NCBI RefSeq assembly: GCF_014202905.1 | Contig: NZ_JACHHY010000002.1 | Span: 208,616-272,615, forward strand | Origin: Chitinivorax tropicus | GTDB taxonomy: Bacteria; Pseudomonadota; Gammaproteobacteria; Burkholderiales; SCOH01 | Length of the DNA: 64,000 nucleotides | Direction: 5' to 3' | Part shown: positions 54,941-63,882 of the stretch, in pieces | Layout: each line of letters starts with the position of its first letter | How positions within the stretch are numbered: the stretch's first letter is position 1 | Made by a program: the position numbers and the translations under genes | The notes under the pieces: generated by a model | Told to the model about the DNA's origin: nothing | What the model saw: only the letters and a program-made list of their open reading frames with translations | Databases searched by the model: none

Positions 54941-55597
54941 ATGCCCATTGATCGACTGATAGCTGAACTCACCGCCTTTGATGGCGCCGACAAATTGTTC
55001 AACCCTTGGCGGACCAAGTGCGAGGAGTTTGATACCACAGAAGACGCCCCTCAGCAGAAGGCCGCCAGGCTGGCCAAGCATCTGGACAATCCAGGCGCCA
55101 AGATCATCTTGTTGGGCGAAGCAGCTGGCTATCAGGGGTGCCGATACTCTGGCATCACCTTCACCAGTGAGAAACTATTGCTGGCTGGCTCCATTCCCAG
55201 GCTGCCTCAACCCACACAGCGCCTGACCACAAGACATCTTCCATTCTGCGAGCCCTCCGCCACCATCGTGTGGGGCGCACTGTATCAGCTCGGCCTGGAG
55301 GAGCAGACCATTCTTTGGAATACTCTGCCGTTTCACCCTCACAAAGGGACGGCGCTCAGCAATCGCACACCAACCACCAGCGAGATCAAGCTGGGAGCAG
55401 GATACCTCCAGATGCTGCTCGATTCATTTGGCAAAGACATCTTGTTGATTGCTGTCGGCAACAAAGCACAACAGGCGCTCAATCTGATCAGCGTCACACC
55501 ATTTGCAACGGTACGACATCCCGCCATGGGTGGGGCAAACCAATTCAGAGCCGGCATGCAGCAAATCGCACAGCGCCTTGGCATCACAGGGAAATAG
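54941..55597 (+). CDS. Uracil-DNA glycosylase superfamily protein
   Basis: A 218-residue protein. IILLGEAAGYQGCRYSGITF carries the Gly-rich and DNA-contacting motif, and VRHPAMGGANQFRAGM ends with the His-Pro motif of the superfamily. The usual Asp/Asn active residues are not clearly placed, so a repair role is likely but not certain. The SD is weak. Confidence 0.78.
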   Translation: MPIDRLIAELTAFDGADKLFNPWRTKCEEFDTTEDAPQQKAARLAKHLDNPGAKIILLGEAAGYQGCRYSGITFTSEKLLLAGSIPRLPQPTQRLTTRHLPFCEPSATIVWGALYQLGLEEQTILWNTLPFHPHKGTALSNRTPTTSEIKLGAGYLQMLLDSFGKDILLIAVGNKAQQALNLISVTPFATVRHPAMGGANQFRAGMQQIAQRLGITGK

Positions 55598-55673
55598 CCT
55601 GGGTATGACCGCTTGCCAATTTCACAATCCATCAGAAACAATGGCAACTTTGCCGAATAAGAAGGAGAGCAGT

Positions 55674-56558
55674 ATGCAACGCCGTGCCCCGCTAATCGCC
55701 TTGCTGATAGCCACGAGCCTGATAGCCCCAGCCAGCCATGCTGTGACATTGCTGGAAGGATTGTTCGGCAAAACAGAATACACCCCGCCCAAAACCGGCG
55801 ATAAGCTCTATGAGGCAAACGAATTCGATATCGTTCGCCTGACAGCCACAGATGCCCCTGGCAACCAGCATCCTGTACAGATATCTGCCGAGCAACTGAA
55901 AGCCACGCTGGCCGATATCGAGCTTAAGACCGGCGACAGCAAATCATTGCCACTGTTTACCGAGGATGAGCTGACTGTGCTGTCTGCACCGATCAGCTAT
56001 GGTTTCTCAAAAGCCTCGCCCGGCCAGGACATCACCTTCATGACCACCGATCGGCATGGTGCCCTGGGCTTACTGGCCCCTAAGCTTGGCACCAGCGGCA
56101 GGATGTTCATCAAAGATAACCGCCTGCACGTCATCATTGGCGATGCCCATGTGGAATATCAAGCCCAGTACCGGATGACCGGCTTCAAACGAAATTTCTC
56201 GATGGGTGATCGGCAAACGGCTTCAAAGGTCACCTTGCAATTGAATCGCCAAGCCCAGTCTGTTGGCAGCCAGCAGGTGCGCAACGACTGGGTCGCATTG
56301 TCATTGCAGCAGCCAACAGCCACTGTGCAGACCACTGCGAATACCGTGGCACCCAATCCACCCAACAGCGCCAATGGCAAAGCGCCTCAGCCGGTAGTGG
56401 TATCCACCCCGGTTGTAGCACCCTCACCAACAATCACACCGCGTGAGAACCGCTCGGTTGAAGATCGCCTGAGATCATTGCAAAGTTTACGCGACAAAAA
56501 TCTGATCTCTGATGATGAATATCGCCAGAAGCGTATAGACATACTCAAAGATCTATAG
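55674..56558 (+). CDS. Exported protein with C-terminal SHOCT-like domain
   Basis: A 294-residue protein. The signal peptide (ends PASHAVT) is followed by a beta-rich domain with no match I recognise, a Pro/Thr-rich linker (about 225-255) and a C-terminal SHOCT-like helical segment (VEDRLRSLQSLRDKNLISDD). SHOCT is a short oligomerisation module. The ATG at 55674 has GAAGGAG upstream; the frame is open to 55503. Confidence 0.7.
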   Translation: MQRRAPLIALLIATSLIAPASHAVTLLEGLFGKTEYTPPKTGDKLYEANEFDIVRLTATDAPGNQHPVQISAEQLKATLADIELKTGDSKSLPLFTEDELTVLSAPISYGFSKASPGQDITFMTTDRHGALGLLAPKLGTSGRMFIKDNRLHVIIGDAHVEYQAQYRMTGFKRNFSMGDRQTASKVTLQLNRQAQSVGSQQVRNDWVALSLQQPTATVQTTANTVAPNPPNSANGKAPQPVVVSTPVVAPSPTITPRENRSVEDRLRSLQSLRDKNLISDDEYRQKRIDILKDL

Positions 56559-56877
56559 TGATTTGCTTAAAGTGCAGATGCACTTTGAACAATGCAGTAT
56601 GAATACCAGCAATCCATGACCGAAAATTTTTAGATTGCCATCCAATCATCGTGGTCGAAAAGCCCTTTGATATCGGGCATTTGAAATTGACTGGTGCCGC
56701 ATCTCACTTTGTCTCGTGTGCTGCGGCACCCTGGCGCGCTGGAACCGCCACGGTCGCCAGCAAAGAGCATGGCTATTTTGCCCCGCTTCTGACAATTCAG
56801 AAGCTTCAGTGGCCTGAACCACTTTCCTCTTCGCATCACGTCCTGATCTGAGGGCTTATGATATTGCCCGCAAAGGA
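56559..56877. other. 319-base intergenic region
   Basis: No gene. A short inverted repeat AAAGTGCA / TGCACTTT at 56569-56586 could be a weak terminator for the SHOCT gene. Confidence 0.5.
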
Positions 56878-57624
56878 TTATCCGACCAGGCCTGGCTCCT
56901 TGATCTGGCTGGGGGATGGCCTATACTGAGTCGATAGCGCGGCTGCGGCCAAAAAACCGGACAGCACGAGTACCCAGCTCGCTGGTGCTGGCACCACATT
57001 CACGGAAAAGAACAGATTGTCCGCATAACCGTGGTTATAGTCGCCACCCATTTGATTGAACCCTACTGTAACCATCAATTGGGTTGCGCCAATTGGGATC
57101 AATTCTGTGAGATCTTGGAAAACAAAGCCCGTTTTGCCGTGTCGCGCAAATGCGTCAATATCACCCAGCCGATACGAAACAATGTCCTGCTGCGCATTCA
57201 AAAAGGTAAAGGACACCCCTGCCGCATCATTCTTATCCAGTAATCCCCCAAACCAGCCAGATGCAACGAAACGCGCAATGCCCTGGTCAATCCAACTTGA
57301 GTAGTCCGACAAATCGATGAATTGTTCCAGAACCGTATCCTTCATCGTCCCACCAGCAAAAAACTGGCGGCCACCATGGATCTGCTGGCTATGTTGAATG
57401 GAGGGAAGGTGCGCTTGGCTACCATAAGCCACGACCGCCACCCCTTGCTGCTGAGTGACCCACCCTGGGATGACATCGGCCCCATGGCGGCTTCCAATCC
57501 CATCAGACTCCGCATTCCCATTCACAATCAGGTTCTGCCCCATTTTTGCCGGCATCGCATGGGATATGCCAACCAAGGAAATACAACCAAACAGGCAAAC
57601 CGCAAACTTCTTGAGCAGCTTCAT
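56878..57624 (-). CDS. PEP-CTERM-like exported protein
   Basis: A 248-residue protein. The signal peptide ends GISHAM. The middle (NLIVNGNAESDGIGS; WFGGLLDKNDAAGVSFTFL) matches a beta-sandwich often seen in PEP-CTERM proteins. The C-terminus, VPAPASWVLVLSGFLAAAAL followed by STQYR, fits the tripartite sorting signal, though PAP replaces PEP and the basic tail is weak. If an exosortase is present elsewhere, it would process and attach this protein at the surface. Confidence 0.75.
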   Translation of the reverse strand: MKLLKKFAVCLFGCISLVGISHAMPAKMGQNLIVNGNAESDGIGSRHGADVIPGWVTQQQGVAVVAYGSQAHLPSIQHSQQIHGGRQFFAGGTMKDTVLEQFIDLSDYSSWIDQGIARFVASGWFGGLLDKNDAAGVSFTFLNAQQDIVSYRLGDIDAFARHGKTGFVFQDLTELIPIGATQLMVTVGFNQMGGDYNHGYADNLFFSVNVVPAPASWVLVLSGFLAAAALSTQYRPSPSQIKEPGLVG

Positions 57625-57813
57625 CTATTTCCCCTTCAATCATGTCCAGGTCAAGAGCCATTTCCATCGCTCTTTTATGACAATTGTATCATCACGGGTT
57701 GAGTGCTCTGTTAAATCTTGTATCACGGTCTGGATAGTGGGGCAGGGCTGCTTTCTCGGTGTCGGGTGCCCCCAACGCCGACTGGCATGGCTCTGGATGC
57801 CAGGTTGGCAGGA

Positions 57814-58359
57814 TCAGGCAGGGGATATCTCGAACACGTCCTCCGCATTGCCCTCCCGCATGAATTTGATTTGCTTGATCATTACGGGTTCGTTGAACAT
57901 CTTGGCCAAACCTTTGACCAACCCGATGACCATCGGGCTCAGGCCGACACGGCTGGATTGATAGTGCAGGTAATAACGCCCCTGTGGGCCGTGGGTACAA
58001 TGGAAGTTGGGCAGCATCATGTCTCGATAGATCATTTCGATGCGGCTGTGGATAACGTTGAGATTCTGTAGAAACTCGCGAAGATTACGGCCATTGGCTT
58101 TGAACAACTCCCCGTACCCTTCCTTGGCCGTGTATAGCGTCCAATATTCACCAAATGCTTCCAAAATGGCATCGCCATCCATCTGCAGCACCTCGGCGGC
58201 AGCGCCAACCAATTGGTAGGTCAGTTCGTCAGGGTAGGTTTCCAGGCAGATGAAGCCGTCATCTTCCCAGCCGACCTTGGCTCGGATGGCGATCCAAGCT
58301 GCCTCCCCGAATTGAGATTTGACCAGGCCTTCAATGGCTTTGTTGACCAGTCCATACAT
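57814..58359 (-). CDS. H-NOX haem NO/O2-binding sensor
   Basis: A 181-residue H-NOX protein. It begins MYGLVNKAIEGLV, and the haem propionate-binding YxSxR motif is present as YQSSR. The proximal His is in NLNVIHSRIEMIY. It is a stand-alone sensor, as is usual in proteobacteria. It is last in a minus-strand cluster after a degenerate kinase, a CheY-like protein and an HD-GYP enzyme. Ligand selectivity (NO or O2) cannot be told from sequence alone; NO is usual for proteobacterial members. SD AGGAG is nine bases before the start. Confidence 0.92.
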   Translation of the reverse strand: MYGLVNKAIEGLVKSQFGEAAWIAIRAKVGWEDDGFICLETYPDELTYQLVGAAAEVLQMDGDAILEAFGEYWTLYTAKEGYGELFKANGRNLREFLQNLNVIHSRIEMIYRDMMLPNFHCTHGPQGRYYLHYQSSRVGLSPMVIGLVKGLAKMFNEPVMIKQIKFMREGNAEDVFEISPA

Positions 58360-58426
58360 GGCGTGACTCCTCGGTTTGCAATTGTGGCCAGTGTGTATTG
58401 GGCGTGCAGGGCATACCGACTATCGG

Positions 58427-59206
58427 TCACGGGGTGGAGGGGTGCTGGATCAAGCAATCGACACCATATTGGCCCCGGTTGACCTTGTCCCGGATGTCCA
58501 GCATATCCGTCATGCTACGCAGAAACGGGTCAACGACATCAGGGTCGAAGTGTGATCCCCGCATTCCGGCGATACGATCCATCGCATCGATATCTGAACA
58601 CGGTGGACGGTTGGCATCCTGCCGGGTGAGCTCGTCAAAGTAGTCAACCAGCGCGACGATCCGGCCCCCCAAAGGGATATCGGTACCTTGCAGGCGGCTT
58701 GGGTAACCCAGGCCATCGAAACGTTCGTGATGGGTCAGGGCAATGTCAGCAGCCAATTGCATCAAAGGCACATTTGAGTGACCCAGGATGTAGGAGCCGA
58801 TGATGGTGTGCCCAGCCATGACTGCATGTTCATCCGGGTCAAGGGTGTATTTGTTCAGCAAATGGTCTGGAATACCAACCTTGCCGATGTCGTGCAAAGC
58901 AGCAGCAAGCCTTAGTGTTTGGCAGAAGGTGTCTGATTCGCCCATGGTATTGGCCACCTGCGCAGCAAACAGACCCACGCGGGTAATGTGTTCTGCCGTT
59001 TCGTCCTGCCCCAGCTCGGCCACCAGTACCAGCTGCAGTACCAGTCGGCTATGAGAGTCCGCCAATGCCATACGGGCTTCATTACGCTCGGTGTAAAGCA
59101 GATGGATGTCGCGGCTGTACTTTTCGAGCTGCTTCAACATCTGGGCACTGTCGGGCGGGGTTGTGCCGAGATTGCCGCTGGGGCGGATATTCGATGTGAT
59201 CTGCAT
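58427..59206 (-). CDS. HD-GYP cyclic-di-GMP phosphodiesterase
   Basis: A 259-residue protein. A coiled-coil (about 20-60) is followed by HD-GYP with HDIGKVGIPD, HHERFDGLGYP and a retained GYP, so phosphodiesterase activity is likely. There is no receiver domain; it is probably controlled through the CheY-like protein encoded directly upstream. SD AAGGAG is seven bases before the ATG. Confidence 0.92.
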   Translation of the reverse strand: MQITSNIRPSGNLGTTPPDSAQMLKQLEKYSRDIHLLYTERNEARMALADSHSRLVLQLVLVAELGQDETAEHITRVGLFAAQVANTMGESDTFCQTLRLAAALHDIGKVGIPDHLLNKYTLDPDEHAVMAGHTIIGSYILGHSNVPLMQLAADIALTHHERFDGLGYPSRLQGTDIPLGGRIVALVDYFDELTRQDANRPPCSDIDAMDRIAGMRGSHFDPDVVDPFLRSMTDMLDIRDKVNRGQYGVDCLIQHPSTP

Positions 59207-59269
59207 GATGATGCTCCTTTCGCAGCCTGATGCGTGCACGCCGTTGACAGTACCGATCCGTGAAATGAT

Positions 59270-59641
59270 CTAGACCTGCACCAGTCGATTCTCAATGGTC
59301 TCGATCAGCTCCAAAGGGCTGAAAGGCTTGGTCAGGTAGCCATCGGCGCCCATGGCTTCACCCACTGATCGATCCATTTTCTGGGTTCGGGCGGTCAGCA
59401 TGATGACCTTGATATGCTGCCAACCAGGGTTGTATTTGATGCGCTGGCATACCTGGAAGCCATCCAACTCACCGGGCATCATCACGTCCAACAAAACCAG
59501 ATCCGGCCTGACTGATTCCACCATCTTGAGCCCAGTGGCGCCTTCGGGTGCTTCATGGATTTCAAAGTCCTCGAACTCCAGCGTCATGCGGATCAATTTA
59601 CGGATGTCGTCTTGGTCTTCGACAATCAGAATTTTTTTCAT
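59270..59641 (-). CDS. Single-domain response regulator (CheY-like)
   Basis: A 123-residue receiver only. The phospho-acceptor is Asp in LVLLDVMMPGE, with the acid pair ILIVEDQDD and Lys in TKPFSP intact. It lies between the degenerate kinase-like gene and the HD-GYP gene and probably relays phosphate or a conformational signal. GGAG is upstream of the start. Confidence 0.92.
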   Translation of the reverse strand: MKKILIVEDQDDIRKLIRMTLEFEDFEIHEAPEGATGLKMVESVRPDLVLLDVMMPGELDGFQVCQRIKYNPGWQHIKVIMLTARTQKMDRSVGEAMGADGYLTKPFSPLELIETIENRLVQV

Positions 59642-59692
59642 GATGCACTCCATTCACTACTGGTCAGGTTGGATAGGGCCGTCGGCCCCGGG

Positions 59693-60790
59693 TCAGGCGG
59701 CGGCTTTTTTCCGGCTACGGGCCAGTAACCGGGACATATCCTCTGCATAACGCTGTGCCTGCATAGCATCAATTTCCGCATGTTGTGCGCGGTAAGGGGC
59801 TCCGCAGGGCAGATCAATCACAAAATTGGTGTCGCCATCTTCTTTGTCTTCACGCAAAACACCACCGTGTAGCTCGATGATCCGCTGGCAGAGATGCAGT
59901 CCGACCAGATCAGCAGAGGAGGGTGATATCACCTGATAGGACTGAGCAGGGTCATTCCCCTTGGCTTCGAGCATGGCCGAACCAGCGCGTGCTTTCACAT
60001 TGTTGAACAGGCCACAATTACGAAAACCCACCATCAACCGAGGGCCCATCTGCCTGCGCTCGATTTCCAGCGTGGCGCCTGCCTGTGCGTTGTTGATGGC
60101 GGATCGCAGGCACTCATAGAACACACGCCTGATCCAGAACTCGCTGCCATACACCGGCGCGGATTCCTCGCCATGTGTGGTCAACGCAACCTTCAACCGA
60201 CGACGACTGGCCAGCGGTGCCAGCTCCTCCCAGATTTGATTGATAAGCGGGTCGAGCAAGATACGATCATCGGTCAGCAATGATTGGCTGCCCCACAGCT
60301 GAGCAAGATCAACCAATTTGCTGAGCAACTCGCTGATCTCCGCCAACTTGTCGAGCGTGGCGCCCAGCTCCGTCCCTTCCTGAGCCTGCTGCGATTTCCT
60401 GAGTTGCTGGATAAAGGTATTGGCCGGCTGGCGCAGGTCTTCTCTGATTACCGTCATCAGATTATCGACAGCCAGATTGGTCACGACTGATTGACGGGCT
60501 TTGATCAAAATGATGGCTTCATCTTTGCTGACACTGGGCATGACCTTGGCTTTGAGCAATGTCCCTGGCGCACTGGCATCGACAATGTCCTGCTCGATAC
60601 CATTGAGATGCTCGGGCTTACGGACAGCTGCCATCGCCTTCAGCAGGTTTTTGTCCGATACGATCTGGCCGGGTTGCATTCCGGTAGCAGTTTGGGCAAT
60701 CTGGTTCATCAGCTTGATTCGCGCATCGGCACCTGTCCAGATCAACCCTTCGGATACGCCTTCAATCACCTGAATAATGGTCGGATGCAT
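59693..60790 (-). CDS. PAS protein with degenerate histidine kinase core
   Basis: A 365-residue soluble protein. Residues 1-100 form a PAS-like fold (SEGLIWTGADARIKLMNQIA). The kinase-like core is degenerate: the H-box position reads REDLRQPAN, with Glu in place of the expected His. The N-box is altered (ECLRSAINNA) and the glycine boxes are poor (NCGLFNN; SADLVGLHLCQ). It may therefore be a non-catalytic regulator of another kinase rather than a true enzyme. It starts the minus-strand gas-sensing cluster. The GTG nine bases earlier is a less likely start. Confidence 0.8.
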   Translation of the reverse strand: MHPTIIQVIEGVSEGLIWTGADARIKLMNQIAQTATGMQPGQIVSDKNLLKAMAAVRKPEHLNGIEQDIVDASAPGTLLKAKVMPSVSKDEAIILIKARQSVVTNLAVDNLMTVIREDLRQPANTFIQQLRKSQQAQEGTELGATLDKLAEISELLSKLVDLAQLWGSQSLLTDDRILLDPLINQIWEELAPLASRRRLKVALTTHGEESAPVYGSEFWIRRVFYECLRSAINNAQAGATLEIERRQMGPRLMVGFRNCGLFNNVKARAGSAMLEAKGNDPAQSYQVISPSSADLVGLHLCQRIIELHGGVLREDKEDGDTNFVIDLPCGAPYRAQHAEIDAMQAQRYAEDMSRLLARSRKKAAA

Positions 60791-61017
60791 GATGAACACC
60801 TCGCTGCATATCGAAGTACTGCTTCGATTTCACTTTTATCATATCTGCAATTTTAATCATTTCAATCAAATTTTATATATCATGCCGCCCATGCCCATTG
60901 ATAAGGTATTTATCAGTAAGGTAATGTAGATAAAGAAAATTTCTATTGACCGAATGAGCATTGTCACTTGATATAAATGATAAAAATGATTAATGTGAAA
61001 AAAGGAGATCAATCAAT
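60791..61017. promoter_or_regulatory. Divergent promoter region of the gas-sensing locus
   Basis: A 227-base AT-rich spacer between the two arms of the locus. Contains the symmetric sequence TGATAAGGTATTTATCA (60899-60915), a candidate operator for coordinated control of both arms. Confidence 0.55.
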
Positions 61018-61644
61018 ATGGCACAAGAGTTCGTATCAACCCGAGAGGCCGCTAAACAGCTGGGCGTCGCATTGCGTACAGTCCAGCTTTGGGTGGAGTC
61101 AGGGGTTTTGCGGGCCTGGAAAACTGCAGGCGGGCACCGGCGTATAGCGGTGGATTCATTGCAAGCCCTGCTGGCCAAGCGGCAGGCTGCTACGGGCGAT
61201 GAAGAGATCAAGCCGCCCGCGCCAGAGTCCGCACCGACAGCAGGCGCCACAGTAGCAAATGCATTGCGTGTGCTGGTGGTCGAGGACGACCCTGGGCTGC
61301 GTACCTTGATGATGCTTGTCATGCGCGGATGGCCGTTCCCAGCACAGATCTCAACCGCCAACAATGGTTATGAAGGTTTGATCAAAATCGGTGAAGCGCC
61401 ACCGGATTTGCTGATTTCAGACCTCAATATGCCCGGTATGGATGGTTTTCAGATGATTGCCGCGTTGCGCAAACATCCCTCAACCCAACATCTGCCGATT
61501 GTAGTAATGACGGCATTGTCACCAGAGGAAATCGCTTTTCATGGTGGCTTGCCGGGTGATATCCGCGTGTTTACCAAGCCCGTTGACTTTGTTGCGCTTG
61601 AAACACTCGCCAGCCAAGTTTGGAGAGTCAAACAGCAAGTGTAG
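61018..61644 (+). CDS. MerR/excisionase-type HTH fused to receiver domain
   Basis: A 208-residue protein. N-terminal DNA-binding helix-turn-helix (TREAAKQLGVALRTVQLWVE; GGHRRI) is followed by a linker and a REC domain (VLVVEDDPG; LLISDLNMPGMDG; FTKPVD). The output-before-receiver order is unusual; most regulators have REC first. It lies ten bases before the kinase that probably phosphorylates it. SD AAGGAG upstream. Confidence 0.88.
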   Translation: MAQEFVSTREAAKQLGVALRTVQLWVESGVLRAWKTAGGHRRIAVDSLQALLAKRQAATGDEEIKPPAPESAPTAGATVANALRVLVVEDDPGLRTLMMLVMRGWPFPAQISTANNGYEGLIKIGEAPPDLLISDLNMPGMDGFQMIAALRKHPSTQHLPIVVMTALSPEEIAFHGGLPGDIRVFTKPVDFVALETLASQVWRVKQQV

Positions 61645-61653
61645 GAGGCCATT

Positions 61654-63603
61654 ATGGAAGTCTGTACCCGTCAGCCTGCCACCCAGACCATCGGGTTGCC
61701 GCCGGAGGTATTTGCCGATGCATTTCCCTTTCATGTCGTGCTTGACCCGCAGATGCGGCTGACGCAAGTAGGCCGATCACTGAAACGGCTCGACCATCGT
61801 ATAGTGGAAGGCGCCTCGATCACAGACTTCTTTGCCTTGCGGCGGCCCAGCCATCCCTTCAGCTGGGACATGCTGCGCACCCTGCCCACCATCAACCTTT
61901 GTCAGTTACAGCATTTGGAAAAGCCGCTGCTGCTACGCGGACAATTTGTATTCCCCAGACCGAGAGTGGCCATCTTTCTCGGCTCACCCTGGATCACCGA
62001 CCCTGCGCAATTGGCATCACTGGGCCTGGGCTTTTCAGATTTCGCCGCTTACGATCCAGTCATCGACCTGTTGCAACTGGTCCAATCCCAGCGAATGGCC
62101 TTTCAGGATGCACGTCAGATGATGCAAAGCCTGCAACAGCAGCGTGAGGAGCTGAAACAGGCATATCAGCAGCTATCGGTTAAAGAAGCAGAAGCGCACA
62201 AGCTGTCCCTGGTGGCCTCTCGCACCGACAATGCAGTGATAGTGACCAATGCGCAAGGGCGGGTGGAATGGGTAAACGACAGCTTCATCCGTACCACCGG
62301 CTACTCGCAGGATGAAATGCGTGGGCTGAAGTTGGGTGAAGTGCTCAAATGTGAAGATACCAATCCTGAAACCGTTGCCAGCATCCGTGAGCAGTTAAAG
62401 CACAATCAAAGCTTTTCCGCCGAGGTGTTGAATCGCACCAAGGATGGGCGGGACTACTGGGTGCAGATGGATGTGCAGCCGATCTATGATGAAGCGAATC
62501 GTGTGACCAACTACATGGCGATTGGTCGGGACATCACGGTGCGCCGTGCAAAAGACGAACATCTACGCCGCTTGACCAGCGAGTTGAACACGATCTTCAA
62601 CCTGAGCCCGGATGGCTTCGTCGCATTCAACGAGGCAGGTATCCGCAGCTATTCCAATCCCGCCTTTCTGCAAATGATGGGCTGGACCATTCCAGACGTG
62701 GAAGGCATCGATATCAAGGCATTCGAAGAACGATTCACCGAACAACTCGACGCCAGCAAGCCGCCCGAGCAAGATGAAAATGGCAACACCATACTCTACC
62801 TGGCCAGACCGCGACCTGCCGTTGTGATCCGCGCAGCCCGAGAAGCGAAAGACGCAGGGGGACATGTATTCGGGTTGATCTACTACTATCGCGACATTAC
62901 CCGTGAAATGGAGCTCGATCGGATGAAAAGCGAGTTCCTATCAACCGCAGCTCATGAATTGAGAACACCCATGGCCAGTATCCATGGCTTCACAGAGCTG
63001 ATGCTACGGCGAGAATTCACACCAGCGCAGCGTAAAGACATCCTGGAAACAATCTTCCGACAGTCATCCCGCCTGGTTCAAATGGTGAATGAGCTTCTGG
63101 ATCTGGCCCGGATCGAGGCCAGAGGCGGCAAGGATTTCAACATAGAGCGCCAATCCTTGGCCCCCATCGTCCATGCCACTGTGGAAGCAATCATGGTGAA
63201 GAATGACAACCGTCAGGTGGAGCTGCGCATCAGCGGGCGCTCACCCAAGGTCGATGTCGATCGCAATAAATTGACCCAGGCCCTCACCAACGTACTGTCC
63301 AATGCCTACAAATACTCCCCCACCGGCGGGCAAATCACATTGGAGTTACGTCGCAAACAGCACAATGGAAGAAAATGGGTGGGAATCTCTGTCAGAGATC
63401 ACGGGATTGGCATGTCACCCGACCAACTGGCCCGTGTCTGTGAACGATTCTTTCGAGCTGATCCATCAGGCAATATCCCGGGCACCGGGCTAGGCATGTC
63501 GCTGGTGAAAGAGATTGTCGAGATCATGGGTGGGCATCTGGAAATCACATCAGAAGTCGGACAAGGCACTGACGTGGTGCTATGGTTGCGGCAAGTAGGC
63601 TGA
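61654..63603 (+). CDS. HNOBA-PAS-PAS histidine kinase
   Basis: A 649-residue soluble kinase. Residues 20-165 resemble the HNOBA domain of soluble guanylate cyclases (FPFHVVLDPQMRLTQVG; FLGSPWITDPAQLASLGLGF; DPVIDLLQLVQSQ), with a coiled coil after it. Two PAS regions (about 185-300 and 310-415) precede a complete kinase core: His434 in STAAHELRTP, N box NVLSNAYKYSP and G boxes DHGIGM and GTGLGM. The H-NOX protein of the divergent cluster probably binds the HNOBA domain. SD AGGAGG. Confidence 0.88.
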   Translation: MEVCTRQPATQTIGLPPEVFADAFPFHVVLDPQMRLTQVGRSLKRLDHRIVEGASITDFFALRRPSHPFSWDMLRTLPTINLCQLQHLEKPLLLRGQFVFPRPRVAIFLGSPWITDPAQLASLGLGFSDFAAYDPVIDLLQLVQSQRMAFQDARQMMQSLQQQREELKQAYQQLSVKEAEAHKLSLVASRTDNAVIVTNAQGRVEWVNDSFIRTTGYSQDEMRGLKLGEVLKCEDTNPETVASIREQLKHNQSFSAEVLNRTKDGRDYWVQMDVQPIYDEANRVTNYMAIGRDITVRRAKDEHLRRLTSELNTIFNLSPDGFVAFNEAGIRSYSNPAFLQMMGWTIPDVEGIDIKAFEERFTEQLDASKPPEQDENGNTILYLARPRPAVVIRAAREAKDAGGHVFGLIYYYRDITREMELDRMKSEFLSTAAHELRTPMASIHGFTELMLRREFTPAQRKDILETIFRQSSRLVQMVNELLDLARIEARGGKDFNIERQSLAPIVHATVEAIMVKNDNRQVELRISGRSPKVDVDRNKLTQALTNVLSNAYKYSPTGGQITLELRRKQHNGRKWVGISVRDHGIGMSPDQLARVCERFFRADPSGNIPGTGLGMSLVKEIVEIMGGHLEITSEVGQGTDVVLWLRQVG

Positions 63604-63882
63604 AGACATAGTGACTTGTATCTCAACGCGAGGAAAGCGGTGCTGGGTAGCACCGCTTTGGCTGATTTGTGGTGGCACCCTAGAATTTGGGTCTGATTCA
63701 CGGATCAGCTAATGTTGAATGATGATAACGAGTCGCCATTTACACCCCGACAAGCCAACAGACAAGGGCGGGAGAGCGGTGGGTAACCGTCGTTTTATTG
63801 AAGCGGTCCTATTCATTGCTCGGACAGGCTGCCCTTGGCTGGATTTGTCTAAGGCGTTCGGGAATTAGGGGCTGTTGACGTT
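63604..63882. other. Spacer to the insertion sequence
   Basis: No gene. A terminator lies at 63634-63659. The IS terminal sequence begins near 63868 (GGGGCTGTTGACGTTTCA). Confidence 0.5.
63634..63659 (+). terminator. Terminator after HNOBA kinase
   Basis: Perfect 11-bp stem AAAGCGGTGCT / AGCACCGCTTT with a GGGT loop. It closes the plus-strand arm of the gas-sensing locus. Confidence 0.8.

Noticed and set aside
56651..56851. 66-residue frame in the gap after the SHOCT gene
   Set aside because: No SD and no recognisable family; too short to support.
60940..61017. FNR/DNR-type box before the MerR-REC gene
   Set aside because: TTGATATAAATGAT matches the left half-site but the right half is poor, so I do not claim it.
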